This document shows, one piece after another, positions 33,777 through 45,312 of a DNA stretch of 64,000 nucleotides (positions are counted from its first letter, which is position 1; each line of letters begins with the position of its first letter). The notes beneath the pieces were generated by a model that saw only the letters and a program-made list of their open reading frames with translations, was not told the origin of the DNA and made no database searches. Made by a program: the position numbers and the translations under genes. Location of the stretch: assembly GCA_963556145.1 (NCBI GenBank), contig OY744468.1, forward strand, positions 2,542,001-2,606,000, given 5' to 3'. The stretch comes from Hygrocybe punicea (lineage: Eukaryota; Basidiomycota; Agaricomycetes; Agaricales; Hygrophoraceae).

Positions 33777-34457
33777 ATGTCTGATCCCCACAAAGACATC
33801 GATAAACTGGGTCTACAAAGAGCACTTGCCGAGGCTCGCCAAGGGTATCAAGAAGGGGGTATACCTATTGGAGCCGCTATTATCCAATGCCATTGGAATG
33901 GAGGCAATTCTCCGAATTTTGAATTCCTTGGGTCCGACATAACCAGAGGATGCAAAAGTCGTCTCCGATCTTGCATGGTGAGATGGCTGCATTGGAAAAC
34001 GCGGGGGCGTCTGAAAGCCGAGACGTACAAGAACTCGATCATGGTAAGCGACCCCCCCACCTTGTGTATCGATTGCTTTCGAACAGCTGTAGCGTGGATT
34101 CAGTACACGACCTCGAGGTGTGTGGTTTTTATAGTACTTGGATGCGCAGCGCCCTCACCGGATAGCTAGTCCATGCAGCATGTGCACAGGCGCGATTCTC
34201 CTCTACAAGATTCCCCGAGTGGTCATTGGCGAAAATACAAATTTCCAAGGAGACGAAGATCTATTGAGGAGCCGCGGCGTGGAGGTTGTTGTCGTGAATG
34301 ATAAAGAGTGCACAGACTTGATGAAGAAATATATTGAAGAAAAACCAGAGGTTTGTCTGACTCGGACCATTTAAATCGCAAGCTATGGCTGAGTTTTCAT
34401 GGACCAATGGTTTACTAGGTGTGGTTCGAGGATATCGGCCAGCACGGAGAGAAGTAA
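33777..34457 (+). CDS. FCY1: Cytosine deaminase (FCY1-type)
   Basis: The ATG at 33777 opens MSDPHKDIDKLGLQRALAEA. The deaminase motifs are present: ILHGEMAAL (HxE, zinc ligand and proton shuttle) and SPCSMCTGAILL (PCxxC, zinc ligands), then RVVIGENTNFQGDEDLLRSR and the C-terminal VWFEDIGQHGEK ending at the TAA at 34455. Introns lie near 34043-34100, 34118-34166 and 34351-34419. The HxE segment (33945-34010) is one base out of frame with what lies before and after. The first shift is cured by one extra G in the GGG at about 33930, the second by one fewer G in the GGGGG at about 34003-34007. The enzyme deaminates cytosine to uracil in pyrimidine salvage. Confidence 0.78.
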
Positions 34458-35965
34458 AATATGTAACTTGTTAGGGCTATAGCGATACGCGGGACCAGTA
34501 GGAAACAACTGGAATCTTGATCCTTGGCCCGGGATACAGTGGGAATACTGTAAATGATGCGGCTTCTCTGTTCAAGAAAAGTCACTTAGTATGCGAATGA
34601 GTCAGATGGATCTATTCCATTTACTTGTGCCCACCACTGCATTTCTTGCTGCGCATCTTTGTGATAAATCAACCGAACCCCAAGTCCGCTGAGAGCGGTC
34701 TTCCGTGAATTTCCAACTCTAAAAGGTCCCATCCGGACTATTCAACTGAATCAACAGAATAGCGTCAGAAGCTTGCACGAGCGCTGACCCACTCAGGCAG
34801 TCGCCAGCACATCGAAGAAGAGCCAACCGGCGCAATGGAACAATGCGCCGCTGCATGCAAAAAATGCAAAATCACCTCGTCATTGTACCCCTATCCGGAC
34901 GGTGCGTAACGATGCTCTCGAAGAAGGGCAACCGACCCTCCGTCATGATCGCCTAATAGGAGCCATCGCCAGCACGGGCGCAAGGGGGGGTGGTACGTCT
35001 CCGTCATTGACAGATGGCGCAGCCCCGATGCACACGGTGCGAGTTTTCCTGAATCCCCTTTGAAGTTCCTCGAGCGTCGGATGTGGTCCAGGTGCTGTCC
35101 CCAAAATGATTCACGAGAGCCGTCGAGGTGTAGTGCAGTGCAGTGCACGCGCATCGTAGAACGGGGATCGGAACTGGGGGGTTCTGTGAAGAAGAAGAGA
35201 CGGTGAAGGAAGATCTATGTTTTTCGCGGACGAGAGTGTGTAGCCGGGCGAAAGGTGCTGTGGGGAGTGGCAGGGCAGGCCCACTCGTAAAATATGGGAA
35301 GTGTACGGTGAGAGACTCAAGTGCTGGCACTGGCAGGATTTCTGCGGCACGATTCAGGACGTGGTCTGCCAGTGGATGCATTGACGTCCCTCACGGACTT
35401 GTAAGTTGTATGGAAAGGGAGCGCAGTTCGAGGTTTCGACGGCATTTTATTAATAATTTCGGTTCAAGAGTCAGCGGTACCGATGACTTAGGAGGAAGTA
35501 TGTTACCGTGTCGGGAAACCCCTGTGCCACCCCTGGTGACTGGGATCTTATGTCCGTGAACTTATCCCTGTGATAGACCGACTACTTGGCGATCGTCCGA
35601 GGTTCCCGGACTTATTAATGACAACCTGGGAACAAGAATAAAACATATCTCGAATAATCTAAAGTATGCAAACTACTCCTTCTTCTCCGACCCTCCCTAC
35701 CAGACATTCTCATTAAGCCCAAGTATACATAAGAGTAGCATAATCACAATGATAAAGTAACCAGCTTGCACAGGATTGATACAGTAAAATAATATAAGGC
35801 AAACGAACCCAACGGTTGTAAAACGTTACGACGGTGTGTCTGTGTCTGCGTATACTCTCTTCTGCGATTTTCATTGCTTGTTTCATACTTCACTCGTATG
35901 AATGCCACATGCATAGCGTTGCGCCGGAGATAGAGGGGGGGAGGGGATGCCGAGGTGAAGGTGAC
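34458..35965. other. Intergenic, no supported gene
   Basis: Open frames on both strands (minus 34891-35381, plus 35143-35559) overlap and have no recognisable motifs. AT-rich DNA at 35600-35830 is probably the 3' flank of the convergent desaturase gene. Confidence 0.4.
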
Positions 35966-37264
35966 CTACGTTTCCTTCTCTATTTCGGCATCTTTCTCCT
36001 CTTTGATGTCGAGGATTGGATCCAAATGCGACTCTGGCTGACGGTACGACCCGCCTACGCGATCTGCCCATGTGAAGTACTGTGTGGTTGAGCCAGAGCG
36101 ATGTTCGACGATGGTGAGGTCAGTCAGGGTCAAAAAAAAGTTGGTTTGAAATAATCGCTGACCTGGCCGTAGTTAACTGTAAAGTATAAGTGATGGAGCG
36201 TGTGATGTGCAGGCCCATTGATTATTTTCTCAAGCGGATGGCCTGTGATCATATCCGAGTCGTGAATCTACAAGTCCGCGGAGGGTGAGCGGGAATAACG
36301 CGGAAGAAGGGGAGTGTGGCAAACGTACAAAGATGCTCCAGAAGTTCACGAAAACGAAGAGACCAAGATAGAGCAAGCGATGCAGAGGGAAGAGGAAGAT
36401 GAAGAGATGATATGGGACCGACTGTAGGTATCCATCGACAGGGTGAAATGCATGCGACGAGAATGGTGTCGGGACTTTCGAATAATACGAAATTCAACGC
36501 GCGGTCACGTGCAGTGCGGACAAAAACAGCTGTAAGTACGTACTGATCCATTTGTGATGTGGTTTGTGGATGGCCTTGTAGAATATGGGGAGATGCAATG
36601 ACCTGTGTACCCAATATACACCATAATCTGTGAAAAGAAGGAAGCTAGATATGTTGATGATGAGAGTTGATTCGACAAGGAGATTGACTGCTACACACAA
36701 TGGCACGGAAGCGACCAAGTACCACCAACCATACAAGTCCACGTCATCGTACAGTTTCGAATAGCCCATGACCTCGGCTTGAAACCAGGGCAGAGTCAAG
36801 AGAGTCATCCCGGGAAAGGCACGCATGCTGCTTTGAATTTCCAATTTAATCTGGTTCTTGAGAAAGCGAGGATGTTTCATCATCTCGTGGTTGAATATGA
36901 ATAGGTACGAAAGACCTGCAAAGATGAAGTATAGGGAGATGATGCCGACGAGTGTCAATGCGCTGATGGAGAGGAGCTGGCGTAGGATGTAATCGCGGGG
37001 CCACGCGCTCAGGAGTGGGTGGTCGGGCATGGGCGAGACTGAGGAGGAGGAGGAACAAGGGATTATTAGCACGTCGGGAGGAAGGGGCGGATGGGGTAAC
37101 AGGGAGATTATTCGGGACCATTTTGAATCTAGTATGGGGAAGATTGCAGAGGCATTGAGAGATTGGAGAGAATCAGGAGAAGGGGCAAATGCAGAAATTG
37201 GGATGAGGAGAGCCCAGAATTTGTCGAGGAAGAGGTCGTCGCATATACGGAGTACGAGATCCAT
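35966..37264 (-). CDS. ERG3: Sterol C5-desaturase
   Basis: The enzyme puts the C5-C6 double bond into the ergosterol precursor episterol; it is an ER membrane di-iron enzyme of the fatty acid hydroxylase superfamily. The ATG at 37262-37264 opens [20 protein letters not shown]. Hydrophobic segments occur at residues of about 105-130 and 180-210. The three histidine boxes are intact: HRSLH, HKPHHK and, after two introns, HHTLHH. Typical context words [42 protein letters not shown] and [15 protein letters not shown] are present. Introns at about 36480-36550, 36269-36330 and 36088-36172 are needed to join the exons. The frame ends with TAG at 35966. Function is confident. Confidence 0.93.
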
Positions 37265-37726
37265 GAAAAAATCAGGAGCCAGGGTGGGCTGGTCCAGAGA
37301 GCGAGGGGGGGTGGATTGGAGGGGCAGGAGCGAGCCAATGGGCCGAATCGCCTTTATATGTTTCCACCTTCATAGATCAGGCCACTTGCTTTTTTTAACA
37401 TCACGTGGTCCAAGGCTTTTCGTTTTTGCAACCATCGTCATCGTCATATTTATGATATTATATTCATCGCAGTGTGGCTTGCTGAGTCACCTGGCCAGCT
37501 TGGAACGTTGACCAATACAGTACTGACAGGTCCTTGCGGGCGTGGGTTCAGTTGCAGGCAGATGACGAATGGCCGAGTTCTCGGCAAAACTGCTAAAGTT
37601 TGTTGATCAGTCAGACAATGAAAAAAATCCCTTGGCAAGATCCAGGTGGAGCCGTGCCCAGAACAAAAACGGAATCGATCGGCTGCTGATTCACCACGGC
37701 TGACATCATATTTCCAAAAAATATTC
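37265..37726. other. Promoter region of the desaturase gene
   Basis: Upstream flank of ERG3 to the tRNA gene. No TATA box or clear regulatory motif can be claimed. Confidence 0.35.
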
Positions 37727-37809
37727 TGGACGCTGAGGGGTTTGAACCCTCGACTTTATGCAAACACAAATAGTGCAAAGCATACGCGCTACCACTGTGC
37801 CAAGCGCCC
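37727..37809 (-). tRNA. tRNA-Ala (anticodon TGC) with an 11-nt intron
   Basis: The minus strand folds as a full cloverleaf: acceptor GGGCGCT/AGCGTCC, D arm with loop AGTGGTA, anticodon stem TATGC/GCATA, T arm GAGGG-TTCAAAC-CCCTC, and discriminator A. The acceptor has the G3:U70 wobble pair, the main identity mark for alanyl-tRNA synthetase. The anticodon loop reads TT-TGC-A, and an 11-nt insertion (CTATTTGTGTT) follows position 37, the standard place for a tRNA intron. The D stem has one A-C mismatch. Confidence 0.9.
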
Positions 37810-38875
37810 TCGCCATGATCACTTACGAAAGGTACTTACTTAGCTTGCCCGAACGGGTTGATATATGGTACACCAGCAATCCTGGATTAAATATTGTTTC
37901 AATCCAGTGTTTGATTCCAAAGTTTCCAGAAACACGCTCAGGAGGAGGATTACAAGGTTTCCATGAACCGCCCCTTGATTGCATTACCCAGTGGACGGAA
38001 ATGATCACTGTACAACCATCACTGAGGCCCAGTTCGCCCTAACCTTATCCCTAGGTTAGCGGTTGTAAGTGAGCCGTGTCAATCCGCATATGACACTTGA
38101 CAAGCCTGCGGTTGCCAATAGTGGAAAAGAAAATCCCACCCAATAAGATGGCATATGATAGGTGAAAAGGGTTTCACACCGGACAAACATCGTATCCACG
38201 CCGGAGAGTACACTCACAGTAGCTCGGGCTGTGACCGGTGGCTTCGCCAGCCCAGGTCGCACGATCCGGTTCGTTTGCTATCGTTGCCGGCGTCCCTTTC
38301 AACCCCACCAAGAGCTAGTACATGTCGGGTTGCACAGGGTCGGTCTGCGTCCAAAATCCCGGCTCGAATGCAAGATGAGGAAATGAAAAAGTCGCCTTGA
38401 GAGGACTGTTGGCGGTTGATTACTGGGCAGTGTGGTTGGATGTGCCATATGCCATATGGACCTGACCATCATTGATTGCTGAGAAGACCTCGTAAACAAG
38501 CTTCCACAGGCTATATCCATAGGCTTTGGAGTGCCGCGTACGTAAACCACGACCCTTTTTGTCGAGTTGGATATTGTATCTCCTGGTCAACCGCACTTAA
38601 CGGTCGACGTGGTACAAAAAAATATTCATGCCAGTCCCAGTCTGCACCTCTTGCCAGTGGTCACGACCAGTAGCCTCGGACTCGGACGTGGCTGTGTGTG
38701 AAGGACTCGGACGTACGAACCCGCTGGGCACATCATGATGTTCAGATCTTGATTGGAGTTCACCGCTTTGGCCCGGGATTCAAGGTTGGCAGTACCTTAA
38801 AAAGTTAACGTTAGCTTATCCTAGGTACTCACCCAGGTTTATAGCTGTGGGATCATTCCTGTCCCTCCATCTTCC
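37810..38875. other. Intergenic, no supported gene
   Basis: Open frames near 38155-38400 overlap on three frames and carry no known motif. No RNA gene or repeat is seen. Confidence 0.4.
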
Positions 38876-40788
38876 ATGGCCGCTCACAACATTTTTGCAG
38901 CGCAACTGGCTCAACTGCGACACGGCTACGCATTGTGGTGTCCAGAACCCTGGGCGTACGACGAGGTCCGAGTAGGCGATGTTGGCTATTTGCGTCGCGG
39001 TGTGTTTTATCGCCTCTTCAACGCAACCCTCGCCGCAGACGACCCTGCCAACGCCCGATTTGGTGTTCCGGACGACTTCGTGCCTCTGGTCCTCCCACCC
39101 AACTCGACTTATCGGAACGAAAAATACTTCGATCCAGGTCCTTTACACAGCTGCAGTGTCTCCAAATTTCAATATGGAAGTGCCGCTAAACCGTGAGTCA
39201 TGCCCCCCCCCTTGACTCAGTTCGTTCTCCTCACACCCATCCCTCCAGTTCTGGTATATCCGGCCCGGGCATTCAGTTCTCTTGCTCGGAAAGCGTAGGC
39301 GCCGCCCTGCTTCTTACTCGTCGAGCGATCCGGGAGGATACATTGCTGCAAGCAGATTTCGAGAATTACATGCTGCAGAACTTTCGGAGTTGGTACAAGT
39401 TTGCCAATGACCTCCACCGCCGCGGGTTGTCATCTGGGGAAATCACCCTCGTCACGGGTTGCGACAAGACGGCTGAATGGGCTTCAGCAGTGTTTACCGA
39501 AAAAGGACGAGATGCAAAGTTCTCCTTGTCCGAGGCTTCACCAAAGATAGCGGCGGGGGAAGTAACGCTTTCTGGGACGTGGGAGAGGGGAACTTCTGTC
39601 CAGCACAGATCCGGGCCCGTCTGCGGGTCGTCAGTCACCTTTGATCAAACAATTTTCATTCGTGGGTATAGGTTGCGAGAGAGGGCTACCCCAGCTCGAC
39701 AACTCATCCCTCCGGCCGTCGATGGTCGATCTTCCGCAATAAGCTATCAATTACAGGACAGCCATCTTCCGGTTTATCGGCAGGAGGAGCGCGTTTCGCC
39801 TATCTCAAACGACGCGATGATGCCCGTACACGTTAACCCAATCGTGCGCACATCTTCCTGATAGTCTTTCGTTGATACTGATACTGCCTCAATTAGGATT
39901 TCCATCCCGCTGATGCTATCCTTGAATATATCCTCAAGGCAAATTACACATCCATCTCCACCTACTTTGCTGTTACTTATTTTTGATTGTCTCAACAAAT
40001 TTCAGCATTCGGACGACTCCGTCGCGATTGTCCATGATGACGATTGGTGTCATGCTTATGCTTCTCGCTCTCTTCCCCGCGCCTCGCCTTCAGAACCTGC
40101 ATTCATCGATCGCATACTTGAATTGTACGAACAAAAGTTCTTTTATGCTGCAGAAAATCCTCGAGTAGACCCTCCACCTGATCTACCAGAACGCCTTTCG
40201 CGTTCACGACCAGAATCCGGTGAATTTGACATCGTGGACTATACTTCTGGCGACGGCGTGCGTGATCTTTACGCACGGCAAGCTGAACTTCTCCGATCAT
40301 ACATCTCGCCACAACCTCACTTTGAACAAAATACCCGTTCTCTTGAAAATGTGCCTCCCAGGACGTCACCAACACCAACATCGGCACCCAGCGTAATCGC
40401 TCTGCTTCCTTCACCCACCTCAGAAGCCCCTCCTGCGTATATGCGGGACGTAGTCCCACCATCTGTTAGTAGACATCTTTTCTCTTTTTTTTTTTCCCTT
40501 TTTTCTTTTTTGACTGATTGGATTGGATGTAGTACCATGGTCGTAGCGGAAGTGGTGGGTCATCACACCAGTATTCTCAGTCACAGGACGCATCGGTGCG
40601 CAGTGCGAGCAGCATGAGTATTCGCTCGTTAAGCAGCTCGCGTTCGTTTCCCAAGGTACCTGGACCACCTACCCCAAGGTATGCTAGGCTCCCTGACAAC
40701 ACTTTAGCTTGGTTGTGACTGACCGTTATTTCGCAGTTCAGCATCTTCGCTGAGAGTGGAATTCAACAATCACAGCACAGTGAGCCAT
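38876..40788 (+). CDS. Agaricomycete-specific protein of unknown function
   Basis: The ATG at 38876 opens MAAHNIFAAQLAQLRHGYAL. Exons 38876-39192, 39249-39843, 39897-39938, 40006-40464, 40533-40678 and 40737 onward join in frame. The pattern HGYALWCPEPW, RVGDVGYLRRGVFYRLFNA, ITLVTGCDKTAEWASAVF, FIRGYRLRER and VAIVHDDDWCHAY belongs to a protein family expanded in mushrooms and without a known function. The intron after ILK (39939-40005) begins with GC rather than GT. The C-terminal part is low complexity (serine- and proline-rich, PTPTSAPS, SMSIRSLSSSRS). The gene's end is uncertain: it may run on into the GTPase exons below. Confidence 0.68.
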
Positions 40789-40916
40789 CTTTTTGTTTGT
40801 TTGGCCTATGAAATACTAAAACAAAACCTTAAGGCTGGCTCTTCTGACGAGAGGCAGCTCGCGATCGCGTGCGTCTTTTTTTTTGTGGATTCGTCTAATA
40901 TTAGTTGCAACTCAGT

Positions 40917-42114
40917 TTCGACATGCATCCTACAGACTTTTTGCTCGTCAAAACGAACTTCTGCGAACGCATATCTCGCCATTGTCCGTAGCTGAACGTG
41001 ATACTACACTTCGACCGCCTAAGGTGAACGTATCCAACGCCAAACGCAGCCGGGAAAAACTTTCTGTCGATATCGAAGATCGCAGATCACCGCAGCCGTA
41101 TCGTCGTATACCGAGAGTCACGGGACAGGTTGAGCAACAAAGGCAAGTACACGCTTCCTCTTGTGGATGCGATGTTGTCTGACCATCGGGTTTTTCAGAC
41201 CACCGGCCATCTTGCGTATCGAACCCATCAATCCAAAGACTGTGACGAAAATGGTCTTGGCCCCTACCTTTACTTGAACAGGATCCGATGATGCTAAGTG
41301 CTTTCCTTTTTTAGATCCGTACTCCTACTCCCGAAGTGAAGAAGGCGGCAATTGCGTACGTTTACGTGTATCTGTTCATGTGTTGTCAAACTCACTCGCC
41401 TTTTTTTTTTTTTTGTCGTAGTGTAATGGGTGCTACTGGGAGCGGAAAGACGACGGTCAGTTGGAAGTACGAGGGCGGCGCAGATTGGAGAGGGGATGTT
41501 GACACTGGGCTTTACAGTTCATCAACCTGATCACGCCCCTGCATTCAACAGGTTTACATCGCAAAGAAAGCATACAGTCTTCATCGCCCTTTGCTTTGGA
41601 TGGCCGATATGTTACTCTGATCGATACGCCAGGATTCGATGGCAAAATGAGAAGTGACAAAGATGTATTGAAGCTGGTTTCAACTTATTTTTCTGAGGCG
41701 TAAGTAAAAACAATTCGTGATGGTCTTTTCATTATTTCACTAAGGTCATCCTTCTTTTCTTATAGGTCCAAGGACGGTCTGACGCTGATCGGTGTCATCT
41801 TTCTGCGAAGGATCACGGACTTCAAGACAGCAGGTATCTCGGGACAAAACATGCAGATGCTGCGAGAGCTCTGCGGTACCACTAGCTCTGGATCCAGCTC
41901 TGCTGGCCCTAGTCTGCGGAATGTGGTCGTCGTGACAAATCGGTGGGAAGAAGTCAGTCGGGAGGTAGGGGAAGCACGAGAGGCGGACTTGGTGGCTAGG
42001 GTTTTCCGGCCGATGCTTGATGAGGACGCGCAGATGGCGCGTCATAATAATACGGGTGAATCTGGGCAGGCGATTTTGCGTCTTGTTATGAAGAACCAGT
42101 CGGTTTTTGTTTGA
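40917..42114 (+). CDS. P-loop GTPase domain (AIG1/septin-like)
   Basis: The first coding-looking exon (SYRLFARQNELLRTHISPLS at about 40930-40992) resembles a segment of the preceding gene (LYARQAELLRSYISPQ at about 40270-40310), which suggests one gene or a duplicated exon. Later exons join as KKAAIA-VMGATGSGKTT-FINLITP across introns at about 41360-41420 and 41457-41519, giving a Walker A motif GATGSGKT. The G3 motif is LIDTPGFDGK at about 41617-41646. The last exon (SKDGLTLIGVIFLRRITDF, NVVVVTNRWEEV with a TNRW in place of the usual TKxD-like G4) ends at the TGA at 42112. Such proteins are frequent in mushrooms; their role is unknown. Confidence 0.65.
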
Positions 42115-42748
42115 GTAGTTACTTAGAGCATTACTTATTCATAATAATAATGCCTGGCCTGTCTGGCAGGCGATAGCTTTTTTTGTATTGTTGGCTAACT
42201 GAACGTATCTATATGGGCTGAGCTAGTAACGACCGTAACAAACCTATATAGCGCACAGTGCGGCTATGGTTGGTGGCGTCTTTTAGCTCTAAATTACAAA
42301 ATACTCGGTATGTGTGTGTACAAAATCCGTGTTTTCTCACGGTCTCCCGTTCGGTTTGGTTTCAAACCACGTACTCGACGGCTGGGGAACGATAATTTAC
42401 TCTGGACATACGCTTGTCAGAACGGAGTAAGGTCGATTTCGGTGAGTTTGGTGGGTTGAATAATAATAATAATTTTTAGGCTGAATTGTCATGTGCAGTT
42501 TCCGGAAACTATTTTTAACACTCGAAAACCTCGACGTTAACGGCTTCGACCAGGACGGTTACTTCTTTCGGGTGCTGCGACGGTAATTCTGGATGCTTGT
42601 ATTTAGGCACTTATTGATTGACTTGTTCTCCCACGATTTCGTCGCGCAAAGTCGCCCCGAGCCGTCATCCGTGTCGCTTGGAACTTTTTGAACTTTTTCC
42701 GCTGTAGCTCTGTGCTGTAGCATTACTTTTCGTTAACCACTGCGATCT
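42115..42748. other. Intergenic, no gene seen
   Basis: 3' flank of the GTPase gene and promoter region of the next gene. No feature recognised beyond short AT-rich runs. Confidence 0.4.
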
Positions 42749-44783
42749 ATGGACAATCCCCAGCATTACCAACCCCTTTCGCATGCTTTGCACTCCCCTC
42801 TAGCTGCAACTTCGCAAGCTAAACCCTCGTATTCCATGTACAACTCCAACACAAACTTACCTCCCACCAGTAATCACCGAGAAGAAGAAGAGGAGGAGGA
42901 GGAGGAAGAGGACGACGAAGATGAGGGTATCGTGGAGGAGCAACTTAACGAGAACCCAGATAGCCTTCGCACCGCAAACAGCACGTCGCCACGAGAGGGC
43001 CAGCCAACAGGGTGTGTACATACCATTCATCAAGAATAAAAAGGCGCTATACGTTCTTCTCAACTAACTCGTTGTCGGACTTGTCAAAAGCTCCCGGGAA
43101 GGGGATCCCCATACATCAAGTACCACGCCAGCCTCTCAGGTACTCATCATGCAAGTTAAACCGAATGAACAGGACGCCGACACGCCACAAAAAAAACGTC
43201 GTCCAGGCCGACCAAGAGGCTCGAAGAATAGACCGCGCCCCATCTCAGGTGATCCCTTGCCAAAGCAGCAGGCACAACCTCTCTTTTACTCGTATAAACC
43301 CGCACCCGCACCCACACCAACCCAGCTTCCTTCGCATCCTACCAATAACGTAGTTGGACCACCACAGCATCCGGACGTCAATGCTCAAAATCAACAATAT
43401 TATGAACTCCAGTGGAGGGTACTGAACTTGTGTGCCGAATTCTACGGCGCCGCGGAAGAACTTGTCGTGAGTCGTGATGGTGGTCTTTCCCGTCGATTTG
43501 CTCGTTACTGAGGCGAAGTGACAGAAAGCCACGCCACCACTGGTTTTGGCGCAATGTTATCATATGGGACCTACCAGCAAGGTAGACCCTCTGACGATGC
43601 TAGGTGAAGCAAAAAGAGTTTGTGACACTCTCGTAAGTCTGCCAATGTGTGATTTTACTGCTGCTGTGTTCAATGTTTCATGCCTAGCTTGCCAACCCAT
43701 CCCAGTTAATCATAAACCCGCCTCCACCTCTCTACCCTTTGATTCCGACATTTTTTGGGCAATACGCCCAACCACCGAATCCTGTCCCCCCAGCCACTAC
43801 TGCCAATCCCTCACCCTCGACACCAAACGTCATCACCAACGCACAGTCTTTTGTTGTTCCCCTTGGAAGTCCTCCAGGACCCCCCACGTACTCACATTCG
43901 CAGTACACCACAATGTATCCACCCGGGCAGTATCAGACGCCGTACTATACGTTCCCCGGATATGCGCAGCCGGGAACAACGACATTTTACTCTCCTGTCC
44001 AGCCACCACCGCAACCTCAACCACAGCTGACGACAATCGCAGCACCTTCTACGTCACCTGGGATCAATCAAGGGACGTGGTCAGACGAGGAAACCGAGAG
44101 GTTGAAGAAACTCGCCGAACAAAGTAGGAGTGTTGGTAATTCTGGGGAAATTGAATGGGATTGGGTTGTCCATCAGTGGGGGAGTGGTAGGACACGGTTT
44201 GCATTTTTTATTTTTATTACCCTTTCGTTTCTCTCAAGTCTGACCTAGGCACCAAATTCTCATCAAAGCGACGTCGTTGGGTCTCAAAGAAAGCTCATCA
44301 CGCGGTCTCAAACGTCGCAGAGAAAGCGATCATGGGCAAGGTGAAGCCAGCCCAACCCCAGCCTCCACTGCAACCTCCACTATGGCCACCCATGCCACAC
44401 CCACCGGATCGTCCACGACTTTCCAAACAACGTCAGAATCACCAAACCCAAGCCACACTGCGTCAACTCCGGTAGCATCTCCTGTGATGCAACACCAGCC
44501 ACGCCCACCAAGACAATCGTCTACCCCTGCTTCCACGGCGGCGGCACATTTGCCATGGCCGATGCCCACCGTTGCTGTGAATGCACCGTCACCTGTAGTC
44601 GTGAGTGGTGTACAGGTCGAAACGCAGAGCACGAGCTACTACCGGACAAAGTCGAACCAAGACGATAGGGAGAAGCAGCCATCAACTGGTCGTACTGTCG
44701 GAGCCTCACAACACCAGTTCAGGTTTCAACCAAACGGAAACGGTGGTGGCGGCTCGAGATTAGCCAAGGAGAATGGGAAGTGA
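42749..44783 (+). CDS. AT-hook and Myb/SANT-like DNA-binding protein
   Basis: The ATG at 42749 opens MDNPQHYQPLSHALHSPLAA, followed by a run of acidic residues (E/D, 42882-42925). After an intron, KKRRPGRPRGSKNRPRP at about 43189-43240 is a textbook AT-hook (GRP core), which binds the minor groove of AT-rich DNA. Introns at about 43468-43540 and 43628-43685 follow. A Pro/Tyr-rich stretch (43740-44040) leads to GTWSDEETERLKKLAEQSR and IEWDWVVHQWGSGRTR, then HQILIKATSLGL after an intron, a Myb/SANT-like tryptophan pattern. The C-terminus is Ser/Thr/Pro-rich and basic and ends at 44783. It is probably a nuclear chromatin or transcription factor; targets are unknown. Confidence 0.75.
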
Positions 44784-45312
44784 TCGCCCCCCTTCACCAT
44801 TGATGAATCAACGCTTTGCTGTTCGATGTGTATGTTCTCCCCGCTCCCCAGCAGTTCGTTCCTTTTTTGTGATGTGCCAAAAATCATGAGCGGTGGGGGA
44901 AAGTGTTCGGACTGCTGCTTATTTATATGATATGGGACAAATTAGGGTTGCACACCGCTTTTGTTGTTCAGGTCGAGAAATGTTTTCGGCTTCGGTTTGT
45001 ACATCCACGTCAAGTACATGATACATGTTGTCTTCTTGGCACAGCTGTAGTCCCTATTTCGAATTATCATGCCAGTGATGAATAGGTTTTTGTAACGGTT
45101 ATTATTATTATTATTGCTATTTATTGTTATACGGCAGAGCGTGTGAACTTGGTAAGTCCGTGTGACTCCGTTCAGGACCCGACCTGAATCCATGATACGT
45201 CGGTCACTGGCAAGCAACCACCATTGGCTCCTAATTCCTTCAAGGCTTCCAGTTATCTCCAACGCTCAGGAGCTCTGTTTGGTTCCAGCGTACTCTGCTG
45301 CATTCTGTTTCA
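44784..45312. other. Intergenic, no gene seen
   Basis: 3' flank and promoter region; a short (TTA)n run at about 45100-45120. No gene. Confidence 0.4.

Noticed and set aside
34891..35559. Opposed open frames of 125 and 138 residues
   Set aside because: They overlap each other on opposite strands and neither has family-like patterns.
38155..38400. Short open frame with a C-x2-C pair
   Set aside because: Three overlapping frames are open, and the cysteine pair alone does not support a zinc finger.
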